Source: Neisseria bergeri (GTDB lineage Bacteria; Pseudomonadota; Gammaproteobacteria; Burkholderiales; Neisseriaceae). From it: a stretch of DNA of 42,652 bases. The position numbers were made by a program, and so were the translations under genes. Below, one piece after another: positions 7,599-18,733 of the stretch; position 1 is the stretch's first letter; each line of letters begins with the position of its first letter. Location: contig POWY01000013.1 in assembly GCA_003044455.1 (NCBI GenBank), forward strand, positions 1 to 42,652, in the 5' to 3' direction. The notes beneath the pieces were generated by a model. The model saw only the letters and a list, made by a program, of their open reading frames with translations. It was not told where the DNA came from and did no database searches.

Positions 7599-8156
7599 AT
7601 GATCAACGATATTCAAAAAACAGCCGAAGGCAAGATGCAGCGTTCGGTCGAAGTACTGAAAGAAAATCTGGCGAAAGTGCGTACCGGCCGCGCGCATACC
7701 GGCCTGCTCGACCAAGTGGAAGTCGAATACTGGGGCAGCATGGTCCCCGTCAGCCAAGTTGCCAACGTAACACTTCTGGACGCGCGCACCATCGGCGTGA
7801 AACCGTTTGAGGGCAATATGGCGGCCAAAGTCGAGAAAGCCATCCGCGATTCAAACTTGGGACTGAACCCGGCATCCGTCGGCGACCTGATCCGCGTACC
7901 GATGCCCATGCTGACCGAGGAACGCCGCAAAGACCTGATTAAAGTCGTACGCGGCGAAGCGGAAGAAGGCCGCGTCTCTATCCGCAACGTGCGCCGCGAT
8001 GCCAACGACCACATCAAAAAACTCCTCAAAGACAAAGAAATTTCCGAAGACGAGGCACGTCGCGGCGAAGAAGCGGTTCAAAAACTGACCGACAAATACA
8101 TTGCCGAAGCCGACAAACTCCTGACTGCCAAAGAAGAAGATTTGATGGCAATTTAA
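7599..8156 (+). CDS. frr: Ribosome recycling factor
   Basis: RRF works with EF-G to split the post-termination ribosome and release mRNA and tRNA. The 185-residue protein has the family length. It carries the conserved segments [13 protein letters not shown], the domain II strand motif [44 protein letters not shown], and the C-terminal helix [12 protein letters not shown]. The ATG at 7599 is chosen by length and by GAAAGAAC upstream. The in-frame extension to 7545 reads out of a DUS. frr is the first gene of the long plus-strand cluster, with uppS next. Confidence 0.97.
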   Translation: MINDIQKTAEGKMQRSVEVLKENLAKVRTGRAHTGLLDQVEVEYWGSMVPVSQVANVTLLDARTIGVKPFEGNMAAKVEKAIRDSNLGLNPASVGDLIRVPMPMLTEERRKDLIKVVRGEAEEGRVSIRNVRRDANDHIKKLLKDKEISEDEARRGEEAVQKLTDKYIAEADKLLTAKEEDLMAI

Positions 8157-8172
8157 CCTGCACGGTTCGGCG

Positions 8173-8184
8173 TTCAGACGGCAT
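8173..8184 (-). repeat. DNA uptake sequence (AT-DUS), single
   Basis: TTCAGACGGCAT lies in the frr-uppS gap. A short GAATGCCGAACCG element nearby partly mirrors CGGTTCGGCGTTC, so a weak hairpin is possible. Confidence 0.85.
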
Positions 8185-8211
8185 TTGAATGCCGAACCGC
8201 GAAAGGCAGAC

Positions 8212-8958
8212 ATGAAAAGCAGCACGCAGGCCGTTTTAGAACACACCGCCATCCCGAGGCACATCGCCGTGATTATGGACGGCAACGGCCGTTGGGCGAA
8301 AAAACGTTTCCTCCCGCGCATAATGGGACACAAACGCGGTTTGGACGCATTGGAAAATATGGTGAAGCATTGCGCCAAACTGGGTGTGCAATATCTGACC
8401 GTGTTTGCCTTTTCAACCGAAAACTGGCGCCGCCCCGAAGACGAAGTTTCGTTCCTGATGGGGCTGTTTTTACAGGCTTTGCAAAAACAGGTACGCCGTC
8501 TGCACGAAAACAATATGCGCCTGAAAATACTGGGCAGCCGCGAACGCTTTAATCGGCAGATTCTGCAAGGCATCGAAGAGGCGGAAGCCTTGACGGCAAA
8601 CAATACCGGCCTGACCCTGAGCATTGCCGCCGATTACGGCGGACGTTGGGACATTTTGCAGGCGGCAAACAAACTGATTGCCGAAGGCGTATCCGAGATT
8701 ACGGAAGACACGCTGGCGAAATACCTGATGCTGGGAGACGCGCCCGAGCCGGATTTGTTCATCCGCACGGGCGGAGAAACGCGCATCAGCAATTTCCTGC
8801 TCTGGCAGATGGCGTATGCCGAACTGTATTTTACCGACATCCTGTGGCCCGATTTCGACGGCAAGGCTTTGGACGATGCCGTCGCTTCGTTCCAAAAACG
8901 CGAACGGCGGTTCGGACGCACCTCCGAGCAACTGCCTATCGAACAGCAAAGGAACTGA
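8212..8958 (+). CDS. uppS: Undecaprenyl diphosphate synthase
   Basis: This cis-prenyltransferase adds eight isopentenyl units to farnesyl diphosphate to make the C55 lipid carrier for peptidoglycan and other envelope glycans. The 248-residue product shows HIAVIMDGNGRWAKK (catalytic Asp at about residue 23), GHKRGLDALENMV, FAFSTENWRRPEDEV, and the C-terminal PEPDLFIRTGGETRISNFLLWQ substrate-binding region. The ATG at 8212 is preceded by GAAAGG at a 5-bp distance. A TTG at 8185 in the same frame is rejected as less likely. cdsA starts 2 bp after the stop, so the two are translationally linked. Confidence 0.97.
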   Translation: MKSSTQAVLEHTAIPRHIAVIMDGNGRWAKKRFLPRIMGHKRGLDALENMVKHCAKLGVQYLTVFAFSTENWRRPEDEVSFLMGLFLQALQKQVRRLHENNMRLKILGSRERFNRQILQGIEEAEALTANNTGLTLSIAADYGGRWDILQAANKLIAEGVSEITEDTLAKYLMLGDAPEPDLFIRTGGETRISNFLLWQMAYAELYFTDILWPDFDGKALDDAVASFQKRERRFGRTSEQLPIEQQRN

Positions 8959-8960
8959 AT

Positions 8961-9758
8961 ATGCTGAAACAACGGGTAATGACCGCCATGTGGCTGCTGC
9001 CGCTGATGCTGGGTATGCTGTTTTACGCGCCGCAATGGTTGTGGGCGGCATTTTGCGGACTGATTGCCCTGATTGCCTTGTGGGAATATGCCCGTATGGG
9101 CGGTTTGTGCAAAACCGAAACCAACCATTACCTCGCCGCAACCTTGGTTTTCGGCGTGGTTGCCTATGCGGGCGGCTGGATGCTGCCTAATTTGGTTTGG
9201 TATGTTGTTTTGGCATTTTGGCTCGCCATCATGCCTTTATGGTTGAGATTCAAATGGAGGCTCAACGGCGGTTGGCAGGTTTATGCCGTCGGTTGGCTTC
9301 TGGTCATGCCGTTTTGGTTCGCGCTCGTATCCCTGCGCCCGCATCCCGATGACGCCCTGCCGCTGCTCGCCGTCATGGGTCTGGTCTGGGTTGCCGACGT
9401 TTGCGCGTATTTCAGCGGCAAGGCGTTCGGTAAACACAAAATCGCACCGGCAATCAGCCCCGGCAAAAGCTGGGAAGGCGCAATCGGCGGTGCGGTTTGC
9501 GTGGCCGTGTACATGACTGCCGTACGAAGTGCCGGCTGGCTGGCATTCGATACAGGCTGGTTCGATACCGTGTTAATCGGTTTGGTGCTGACCGTTGTCA
9601 GCATATGCGGCGACCTTTTGGAAAGCTGGCTCAAGCGCGCGGCAGGCATCAAAGACAGCAGCAACCTACTGCCAGGACACGGTGGCGTGTTCGACCGCAC
9701 CGACAGCCTGATTGCCGTTATCAGCGTCTATGCGGCGATGATGTCGGTTTTAAATTGA
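8961..9758 (+). CDS. cdsA: Phosphatidate cytidylyltransferase (CDP-diglyceride synthase)
   Basis: This enzyme makes CDP-diacylglycerol from phosphatidate and CTP, the precursor of all the phospholipids, in the inner membrane. The 265-residue protein is strongly hydrophobic with about seven or eight membrane helices. It carries the C-terminal family signature [18 protein letters not shown], followed by [10 protein letters not shown], and the conserved ISPGKSWEG loop. The ATG at 8961 follows AAAGGAACTGAAT, 2 bp after the uppS stop. An inverted DUS pair follows, so part of the transcription may stop before dxr. Confidence 0.97.
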   Translation: MLKQRVMTAMWLLPLMLGMLFYAPQWLWAAFCGLIALIALWEYARMGGLCKTETNHYLAATLVFGVVAYAGGWMLPNLVWYVVLAFWLAIMPLWLRFKWRLNGGWQVYAVGWLLVMPFWFALVSLRPHPDDALPLLAVMGLVWVADVCAYFSGKAFGKHKIAPAISPGKSWEGAIGGAVCVAVYMTAVRSAGWLAFDTGWFDTVLIGLVLTVVSICGDLLESWLKRAAGIKDSSNLLPGHGGVFDRTDSLIAVISVYAAMMSVLN

Positions 9759-9762
9759 TTCT

Positions 9763-9791
9763 ATGCCGTCTGAAAACGCTTCAGACGGCAT
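9763..9791 (+). terminator. Inverted DUS pair between cdsA and dxr
   Basis: ATGCCGTCTGAA (9763-9774) and TTCAGACGGCAT (9780-9791) form a tight stem-loop 5 bp after the cdsA stop. It may reduce rather than abolish read-through, because the next gene is co-directional and starts 22 bp further on. Confidence 0.65.
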
Positions 9792-9813
9792 CCGGTATAA
9801 AGTTATCCTCATT

Positions 9814-10998
9814 ATGACACCACAAGTCCTGACCATATTAGGCAGTACCGGCAGCATAGGCGAAAGCACGCTGGACGTTGTCTCCCGCCATCCCGAAAAA
9901 TTCCGCGTATTCGCGCTGGCAGGGCATAAGCAGATCGAGAAACTGGCGGCTCAATGTCAAACGTTCCGCCCCGAATATGCCGTCGTTGCCGATGCGGAAC
10001 ACGCCGCCCGGCTTGAAGCCCTGTTGAAACGCGACGGCACGGCGACTCAGGTTTTACACGGCGCGCAGGCATTGGTTGACGTTGCGTCTGCCGACGAAGT
10101 CGGCGGTGTCATGTGCGCCATCGTCGGGGCGGCGGGGCTGCCTTCCGCGCTCGCAGCGGCGCAAAAAGGCAAAACCATTTATCTGGCGAACAAAGAGACG
10201 TTGGTGGTTTCCGGCGCGTTGTTTATGGAAACCGCCCATGCAAACGGCGCGGCAGTGTTGCCCATCGACAGCGAACACAACGCCATTTTCCAAGTTTTGC
10301 CGCGCGATTACACAGGCCGTCTGAACGAACACGGCATCCGTTCGATTATCCTGACTGCTTCCGGCGGCCCGTTTTTAACGACCGATTTAGGCACGTTCGA
10401 CAGCATTACGCCCGCCCAAGCGGTCAAACACCCAAATTGGCGTATGGGGCGCAAAATCTCCGTCGATTCCGCCACCATGATGAACAAAGGTTTGGAGCTG
10501 ATTGAAGCGCATTGGCTGTTCAACTGTCCGCCTGACAAGCTCGAAGTCGTCATCCATCCGCAGTCCGTGATACACAGCATGGTGCGCTACCGCGACGGCT
10601 CCGTGCTGGCGCAACTGGGCAATCCCGATATGCGTACGCCCATCGCTTATTGTTTGGGCCTGCCCGAGCGCATCGATTCGGGTGTCGGCGACCTTAATTT
10701 CGACGCATTGTCCGCGCTGACCTTCCAAAAGCCCGACTTCGGCCGCTTCCCCTGCCTGAAGCTCGCCTATGAAGCCATGAACGCAGGCGGAGCCGCGCCC
10801 TGCGTATTGAACGCCGCCAACGAAGCCGCCGTCGCCGCCTTTTTGGACGGACAGATTAAGTTTACCGACATTGCCAAAACCGTCGCCCATTGTCTTTCAC
10901 AAGACTTTTCAGACGGCATAGGCGATATAGGGGGGCTCTTGGCGCAAGATGCCCAGACACGCGCACAAGCGCGGGCATTTATCGGCACACTGCGCTGA
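9814..10998 (+). CDS. dxr: 1-deoxy-D-xylulose 5-phosphate reductoisomerase
   Basis: Dxr converts DXP to 2-C-methyl-D-erythritol 4-phosphate with NADPH, the committed step of the MEP isoprenoid pathway that supplies UppS. It is the target of fosmidomycin. The 394-residue protein has the nucleotide-binding GSTGSIG motif at residues 10-16, [10 protein letters not shown], the metal-binding [11 protein letters not shown], the flexible loop with TASGGPF, and [20 protein letters not shown]. The ATG at 9814 gives the usual start. The upstream frame to 9763 runs through the DUS hairpin. No strong Shine-Dalgarno is seen. A DUS copy, TTCAGACGGCAT, also lies inside the gene at about 10908. Confidence 0.97.
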   Translation: MTPQVLTILGSTGSIGESTLDVVSRHPEKFRVFALAGHKQIEKLAAQCQTFRPEYAVVADAEHAARLEALLKRDGTATQVLHGAQALVDVASADEVGGVMCAIVGAAGLPSALAAAQKGKTIYLANKETLVVSGALFMETAHANGAAVLPIDSEHNAIFQVLPRDYTGRLNEHGIRSIILTASGGPFLTTDLGTFDSITPAQAVKHPNWRMGRKISVDSATMMNKGLELIEAHWLFNCPPDKLEVVIHPQSVIHSMVRYRDGSVLAQLGNPDMRTPIAYCLGLPERIDSGVGDLNFDALSALTFQKPDFGRFPCLKLAYEAMNAGGAAPCVLNAANEAAVAAFLDGQIKFTDIAKTVAHCLSQDFSDGIGDIGGLLAQDAQTRAQARAFIGTLR

Positions 10999-11032
10999 TG
11001 CCGTCCGAACACCGTTATCAAAGGAAAACCAT

Positions 11033-12373
11033 TTGCACACCCTTCTAGCTTTTATCTTCGCCATCCTGATTTTGGTCAGCCTGCACGAATTCGGACACTA
11101 CGCCGTTGCAAAATTATGCGGCGTAAAAGTGCTGCGTTTTTCCGTCGGCTTCGGCAAACCGTTTTTCACCCGAAAGCGCGGCGACACCGAATGGTGCCTC
11201 GCCCCGATTCCGTTGGGCGGCTACGTCAAAATGGTCGACACGCGCGAAGGCGAAGTATCAGAAGCCGATTTACCCTACGCTTTTGACAAACAACACCCCG
11301 CCAAGCGCATCGCCATCGTCGCCGCCGGCCCACTGATCAACCTCGCACTGGCGGTTTTGCTGTACGGACTGAGTTTTTCCTTCGGCGTAACCGAACTGCG
11401 CCCCTACGTCGGCACAGTCGAACCCGACACCATTGCCGCCCGTGCCGGCTTCCAAAGCGGCGACAAAATACAATCCGTCAACGGCACACCCGTTGCAGAT
11501 TGGGGCAGCGCACAAACCGAAATCGTCCTCAACCTTGAGGCAGGCAAAGTCGCCGTCGGCGTTCAGACGGCATCGGGCACGCAAACCGTCCGCACCATCG
11601 ATGCCGCAGGCACGCCGGAAGCCGGTAAAATCGCAAAAAACCAAGGCTACATCGGACTGATGCCCTTTAAAATCACAACCGTTGCCGGCGGCGTGGAAAA
11701 AGGCAGCCCCGCCGAGAAAGCAGGCCTGAAACCGGGCGACAGGCTGACTGCCGCCGACGGCAAACCCATCGCCTCATGGCAGGAATGGGCAAACCTGACC
11801 CGCCAAAGCCCCGGCAAAAAAATCACCCTGACCTACGAACGCGCCGGACAAACCCATACCGCCGACATCCGCCCCGATACTGTCGAACAGCCCGACCATA
11901 CCCTGATCGGGCGCGTCGGCCTCCGTCCGCAGCCGGACAGGGCGTGGGACGCGCAGATCCGCCGCAGCTACCGTCCGTCTGTTGTCCGCGCATTCGGCAT
12001 GGGCTGGGAAAAAACCGTTTCCCACTCATGGACAACCCTCAAATTTTTCGGCAAACTGATCAGCGGCAACGCCTCCGTCAGCCATATTTCCGGGCCGCTG
12101 ACCATTGCCGACATTGCCGGACAGTCCGCCGAACTCGGCTTGCAAAGTTATTTGGAATTTTTAGCGTTGGTCAGCATCAGCCTCGGCGTGCTGAACCTGC
12201 TGCCCGTCCCCGTTTTGGACGGCGGGCACCTCGTGTTTTATACTGCCGAATGGATACGCGGCAAACCTTTGGGCGAACGCGTCCAAAACATCGGTTTGCG
12301 CTTCGGGCTTGCCCTCATGATGCTGATGATGGCAATCGCTTTTTTCAACGACATTACCCGCCTGCTTGGCTGA
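11033..12373 (+). CDS. rseP: RseP-type site-2 zinc metalloprotease
   Basis: This intramembrane protease cleaves anti-sigma factors and remnant signal peptides in the inner membrane. The 446-residue protein begins with a membrane helix carrying the zinc motif HEFGH at residues 18-22. It has two periplasmic PDZ-like domains (around [20 protein letters not shown] and [19 protein letters not shown]) and a C-terminal membrane motif [13 protein letters not shown], the third zinc ligand site. The start is TTG at 11033, supported by AAAGGAAAA upstream and by the family N-terminus. The longer frame from 10949 overlaps dxr and is rejected. Together with bamA next door, it fits an envelope-stress and outer-membrane assembly role. 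Confidence 0.95.
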   Translation: MHTLLAFIFAILILVSLHEFGHYAVAKLCGVKVLRFSVGFGKPFFTRKRGDTEWCLAPIPLGGYVKMVDTREGEVSEADLPYAFDKQHPAKRIAIVAAGPLINLALAVLLYGLSFSFGVTELRPYVGTVEPDTIAARAGFQSGDKIQSVNGTPVADWGSAQTEIVLNLEAGKVAVGVQTASGTQTVRTIDAAGTPEAGKIAKNQGYIGLMPFKITTVAGGVEKGSPAEKAGLKPGDRLTAADGKPIASWQEWANLTRQSPGKKITLTYERAGQTHTADIRPDTVEQPDHTLIGRVGLRPQPDRAWDAQIRRSYRPSVVRAFGMGWEKTVSHSWTTLKFFGKLISGNASVSHISGPLTIADIAGQSAELGLQSYLEFLALVSISLGVLNLLPVPVLDGGHLVFYTAEWIRGKPLGERVQNIGLRFGLALMMLMMAIAFFNDITRLLG

Positions 12374-12388
12374 ATTTCACGTTTCGTT

Positions 12389-12400
12389 ATGCCGTCTGAA
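12389..12400 (+). repeat. DNA uptake sequence (AT-DUS), single
   Basis: ATGCCGTCTGAA lies in the rseP-bamA gap, 15 bp after the rseP stop, followed by a partial mirror AGCATAACG. Confidence 0.9.
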
Positions 12401-12427
12401 AGCATAACGCACCACAAGGAACTTATG

Positions 12428-15372
<2,945 letters not shown>

Positions 15373-15378
15373 CCCCCT

Positions 15379-15390
15379 TTCAGACGGCAT
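15379..15390 (-). repeat. DNA uptake sequence (AT-DUS), single
   Basis: TTCAGACGGCAT lies between skp and lpxD, 6 bp after the skp stop. Confidence 0.9.
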
Positions 15391-15406
15391 TCCAAACAGG
15401 AAAACC

Positions 15407-16453
15407 ATGAGCCAGACCACCTACACCCTGTCCCAAATCACCGCACAGCTCGGCGGAAAATGGCAAGGGGAAGACATTTCCGTTACCGCCGTGCGCCCGC
15501 TCGCAGACGCGCAGGCGGAACACATCAGCTTCCTTGCCAATCCGAAATACAAAGCCGAAGTCCACGACAGCAACGCGGGCGCGGTCATCGTTTCCGCCAA
15601 AGCAGCAGACGGATTTGAAGGGCGCAACCTGATTATCGCCGACGACCCCTATCTCTATTTCGCCAAAGTCGCGCGCCTGTTTTCACCCGTCGTCAAAGCG
15701 CGCGGCGGCATCCATCCGACCGCCGTCGTCGAACCGAGTGCCACCGTTCCCGCAAGCTGCGAAATCGGCGCGAACGCCTACGTCGGCGCAAACACCGTGC
15801 TCGGCGAAGGCTGCCGCATCTTGGCAAACGCCGTCGTCCAACACGATTGCAAACTGGGCGACGAAGTTGTCATGCACCCCAACGCCGTTGTTTATTACGG
15901 CTGCACACTGGGCAGACGCGTCGAAATCCACAGCGGCGCAGTCATCGGCGCAGACGGTTTCGGACTCGCTTTTGCCGGCGATTCATGGTTTAAAATCCCG
16001 CAAACCGGCGCGGTAACGCTGGGCGACGACGTAGAAATCGGCTCGAACACCAACATCGACCGCGGCGCGATGAGCGACACCACCGTCGGCAACGGCACCA
16101 AAATCGACAACCAAGTCCAAATCGGACACAACTGCAAAATCGGTTCGCACACCGTCATCGCCGCCAAAACCGGCATCTCAGGCAGCGTAACCATAGGCAG
16201 CTACTGCATCATCGGCGGCGGCGTCGGTACGGTCGGACACATCGAAATCGCCGACAAAACCACCATCGGCGGCGGCACGTCCGTCACCCACAGCATTACC
16301 GAAAGCGGCAAACACCTCGCCGGCATCTTCCCGATGTCCACCCATAAAGAATGGGCGCGCAACGCTGTTTACATCCACCGCCTGAGCGAAATGAACAAAC
16401 GGCTCAAAACACTGGAGCAGCAGCTTTCAGATGCCGGTCAAGACAGCAAATAA
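15407..16453 (+). CDS. lpxD: UDP-3-O-(3-hydroxyacyl)glucosamine N-acyltransferase
   Basis: LpxD adds the second hydroxyacyl chain in lipid A synthesis, using acyl-ACP. The 348-residue protein has an N-terminal uridine-binding domain (residues 1-100, with HISFLANPKY). A left-handed beta-helix of hexapeptide repeats follows, with I/V/L at every sixth residue, from about residue 105 to 310. It holds the catalytic-His motif QIGHNCKIG at about residue 240, and a helical C-terminus with HRLSEMNKRLKTLEQQL completes the protein. The ATG at 15407 follows CAGGAAAACC. fabZ is 33 bp downstream in the same direction. Confidence 0.97.
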   Translation: MSQTTYTLSQITAQLGGKWQGEDISVTAVRPLADAQAEHISFLANPKYKAEVHDSNAGAVIVSAKAADGFEGRNLIIADDPYLYFAKVARLFSPVVKARGGIHPTAVVEPSATVPASCEIGANAYVGANTVLGEGCRILANAVVQHDCKLGDEVVMHPNAVVYYGCTLGRRVEIHSGAVIGADGFGLAFAGDSWFKIPQTGAVTLGDDVEIGSNTNIDRGAMSDTTVGNGTKIDNQVQIGHNCKIGSHTVIAAKTGISGSVTIGSYCIIGGGVGTVGHIEIADKTTIGGGTSVTHSITESGKHLAGIFPMSTHKEWARNAVYIHRLSEMNKRLKTLEQQLSDAGQDSK

Positions 16454-16486
16454 CCAAACCGACTTTATTCAAGGAATACGACAGAC

Positions 16487-16936
16487 ATGGACGTACAACT
16501 CCCCATCGAAGCCAAAGACATCCAAAAACTCATCCCCCACCGCTATCCGTTTTTGCAACTCGACCGCATTACCGCCTTCGAGCCGATGAAAACCCTGACC
16601 GCGATTAAAAACGTCACCATGAACGAGCCGCAGTTCCAAGGCCATTTCCCCGACCTGCCCGTGATGCCCGGCGTACTTATCATCGAAGCCATGGCGCAAG
16701 CCTGCGGCACGTTGGCGATTTTGAGCGAAGGCGGCCGCAAGGAAAACGAATTCTTCTTCTTCGCCGGTATAGACGAAGCCCGTTTCAAACGCCAAGTCAT
16801 CCCCGGCGACCAACTCGTCTTTGAAGTCGAGCTGCTGACCAGCCGGCGCGGCATCGGCAAATTCAACGCCGTTGCCAAAGTAGACGGGCAAGTCGCCGTC
16901 GAAGCCGTGATTATGTGCGCCAAACGCGTGGTTTGA
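16487..16936 (+). CDS. fabZ: 3-hydroxyacyl-ACP dehydratase FabZ
   Basis: FabZ dehydrates 3-hydroxyacyl-ACP in fatty-acid elongation and competes with the lipid A acyltransferases for the same substrate. The 149-residue hot-dog protein shows [14 protein letters not shown], then [20 protein letters not shown] with the catalytic His and Glu. It ends [17 protein letters not shown]. In most proteobacteria lpxA follows within a few bases. Here the gap is over 900 bp and holds an inserted Abi-like gene. Confidence 0.97.
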   Translation: MDVQLPIEAKDIQKLIPHRYPFLQLDRITAFEPMKTLTAIKNVTMNEPQFQGHFPDLPVMPGVLIIEAMAQACGTLAILSEGGRKENEFFFFAGIDEARFKRQVIPGDQLVFEVELLTSRRGIGKFNAVAKVDGQVAVEAVIMCAKRVV

Positions 16937-16947
16937 GCGTTCGGAAA

Positions 16948-16973
16948 AGGTCGTCTGAAAGTTTCAGACGACC
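16948..16973 (+). terminator. Hairpin of N. mucosa-type DUS (AGGTCGTCTGAA) after fabZ
   Basis: AGGTCGTCTGAA (16948-16959) faces its exact inverse TTCAGACGACCT (16962-16973). Both halves have T in place of C at the fourth base, the dialect reported for N. mucosa, while most others in this window are AT-DUS. It probably terminates the transcript after fabZ, cutting lpxA from the upstream genes. A second imperfect hairpin follows: CCCACCG at 16988-16994 with CGGTGGG at 17022-17028. Confidence 0.8.
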
Positions 16974-17099
16974 TAATAAAAAGAAAACCCACCGGTTTAG
17001 GTTTATTCAAACCCAGGGACACGGTGGGGATTAGTTTTATCTAACTATATCAAATATAGTTTGAAACGTCAATTTAAAAATAAAGAATCAGGGGTTAGC

Positions 17100-17822
17100 G
17101 TGAATTATAAGGAATGCTGTAGTATTTTTTCTGATTTCAGAATGGAACGGTATAAAAATGCCGTTGGGGAAGACAAAGCAGCTGAATTGTATTTATTGAA
17201 TTTATCTTTATCAAGAGAACTTTTTCATGTTGTTTCAATACTTGAGATTGTTTTAAGAAACAAAATTGATATTTGCCTTCAGCAGGCGTTTAAAGACAGA
17301 AACTGGTTATATAACAGCATACAGCCACAAACGAATCCTGCATTGAAATATCAAGGTTGCTTTTTAAGAAATGGCACGAAAGAATCTGCTGAATTAATCA
17401 AGGTTGCATTATCTAAAATACAAAATAATAGCGGGGGAAAGTTTGACCACAACCAATTGGTTGCAGGACTAGGATTCGGTTTTTGGCGGTATCTGTTTGC
17501 AGGAGGGAAAGATGCCCAATTTGATGCTACAGGGAAAGTATTGATGAAAGTTTTTCCAAAAAAGCCTAAATCTACACCAAGTGTGCAATATAACCAAAAA
17601 TGGATTTTTCGAGAACTTTCCAATATTAACAATTTCCGTAATCGTTTGGCACATCACGAACCGATTTGTTTTAAAGGTGCAATAAAAGATACCAACTACG
17701 CTAGAAATATTCACCAATCTATTTTTGAACTGCTTAATTACATGGATGTAGATACTACTTCAGTATTTAGCCATTTTAGCGATCAAGTGATTGCGGTCTG
17801 TGATGAAATCGACAAACTGTGA
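17100..17822 (+). CDS. Abi-like HEPN-domain protein inserted in the lipid A operon
   Basis: This 240-residue soluble, helical protein has the layout of Abi-family (abortive-infection-like) proteins: LNLSLSRELFHVVSILEIVLRN near residues 35-60, GLGFGFWRYLFAGG near 125, and NNFRNRLAHHEPI near 190. The last holds the R-N-x-x-x-H motif of HEPN ribonucleases, in which Arg and His are catalytic. The GTG start at 17100 is preferred because AGGGG lies 5 bp upstream. A TTG at 17061 in the same frame is the alternative. The gene is much more AT-rich than fabZ and lpxA and sits between a foreign-dialect DUS hairpin and lpxA, so it looks acquired. RNA cleavage during phage infection is a family-based inference. 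No antitoxin gene is adjacent. Confidence 0.75.
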   Translation: MNYKECCSIFSDFRMERYKNAVGEDKAAELYLLNLSLSRELFHVVSILEIVLRNKIDICLQQAFKDRNWLYNSIQPQTNPALKYQGCFLRNGTKESAELIKVALSKIQNNSGGKFDHNQLVAGLGFGFWRYLFAGGKDAQFDATGKVLMKVFPKKPKSTPSVQYNQKWIFRELSNINNFRNRLAHHEPICFKGAIKDTNYARNIHQSIFELLNYMDVDTTSVFSHFSDQVIAVCDEIDKL

Positions 17823-17864
17823 TTTTCTATTATTTGTCTTAACAAGCAGCGGAGTATTAAAAAC

Positions 17865-18641
17865 ATGACCCTTATCCACCCGACCGCCGTCATCGACCCC
17901 AAAGCCGAACTCGACTCCAGCGTCAAAGTCGGCGCGTACACCGTTATCGGCCCCAACGTCCAAATCGGCGCGAATACAGAAATCGGCCCGCACGCCGTCA
18001 TCAACGGCCACACCAGCATCGGCGAAAACAACCGCATTTTCCAATTTGCCAGCCTCGGCGAAATTCCGCAGGACAAAAAATACCGCGACGAACCGACCAA
18101 GCTGATTATCGGCAACGGCAACACCATCCGCGAATTCACCACCTTTAATTTAGGCACGGTAACCGGCATCGGCGAAACACGCGTCGGCGACGGCAACTGG
18201 ATTATGGCGTACTGCCACCTAGCGCACGACTGCGTCATCGGCAACCACACCATTTTCGCCAACAACGCCTCGCTTGCCGGACACGTTACCATCGGCGACT
18301 ACGTCGTTTTGGGCGGCTACACGCTGGTTTTCCAATTCTGCCGCATCGGCGACTACGCCATGACCGCCTTCGCCGCAGGCGTACACAAAGACGTGCCGCC
18401 CTACTTCATGGCATCGGGCTACCGCGCCGAACCGGCCGGCCTCAACAGCGAAGGCATGCGCCGCAACGGTTTTACCGCAGAACAGATTTCCGCCGTCAAA
18501 GACGTATATAAAACCCTCTACCATCGCGGCATTCCGTTTGAAGAGGCCAAGGCGGACATCCTCCGCCTCGCCGAAACCCAAGCCGAGCTTGCCGTATTCC
18601 GAGACTTCTTCGCACAATCGACGCGCGGCATCATCCGCTGA
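17865..18641 (+). CDS. lpxA: UDP-N-acetylglucosamine acyltransferase
   Basis: LpxA performs the first step of lipid A synthesis, transferring a 3-hydroxyacyl chain from ACP to UDP-GlcNAc. The 258-residue protein is a left-handed beta-helix with hexapeptide repeats from residue 1 to about 185 ([20 protein letters not shown]) and the catalytic-His region [15 protein letters not shown] helical C-terminal domain follows. The start follows AGCGGAG. Its distance from fabZ (928 bp) and the intervening hairpin and Abi gene raise the question of how it is transcribed. No strong promoter is evident in the 42 bp before its start, so read-through from the Abi gene region is likely. Confidence 0.97.
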   Translation: MTLIHPTAVIDPKAELDSSVKVGAYTVIGPNVQIGANTEIGPHAVINGHTSIGENNRIFQFASLGEIPQDKKYRDEPTKLIIGNGNTIREFTTFNLGTVTGIGETRVGDGNWIMAYCHLAHDCVIGNHTIFANNASLAGHVTIGDYVVLGGYTLVFQFCRIGDYAMTAFAAGVHKDVPPYFMASGYRAEPAGLNSEGMRRNGFTAEQISAVKDVYKTLYHRGIPFEEAKADILRLAETQAELAVFRDFFAQSTRGIIR

Positions 18642-18654
18642 CCGTACCCTTTTG

Positions 18655-18692
18655 ATGCCGTCTGAAACCTCCAAAAGCGTTTCAGACGGCAT
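18655..18692 (+). terminator. Inverted DUS pair after lpxA
   Basis: ATGCCGTCTGAA (18655-18666) and TTCAGACGGCAT (18681-18692), extended by AACGC/GCGTT-like bases, form a stem that ends the envelope cluster. Confidence 0.75.
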
Positions 18693-18698
18693 TTGCGC

Positions 18699-18704
18699 TA
18701 TAAT
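18699..18704 (+). promoter_or_regulatory. Predicted -10 element of valS
   Basis: A perfect TATAAT lies 30 bp before the valS start, just after the lpxA terminator. No good -35 hexamer is seen at 16-18 bp spacing, because that position falls in the DUS stem, so the promoter call is moderate. Confidence 0.45.
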
Positions 18705-18733
18705 TCAAACCATCTTATTTCTCAGGGCTTCAT

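Noticed and set aside
7431-10000. Regularly repeated ATGCCGTCTGAA/TTCAGACGGCAT as a possible CRISPR or other repeat array
   Set aside because: These are DNA uptake sequences scattered between genes, with irregular spacing and no spacers.
10929-10936. G6 run inside dxr as a coding phase-variation tract
   Set aside because: Too short to slip at notable rates, and dxr is essential.
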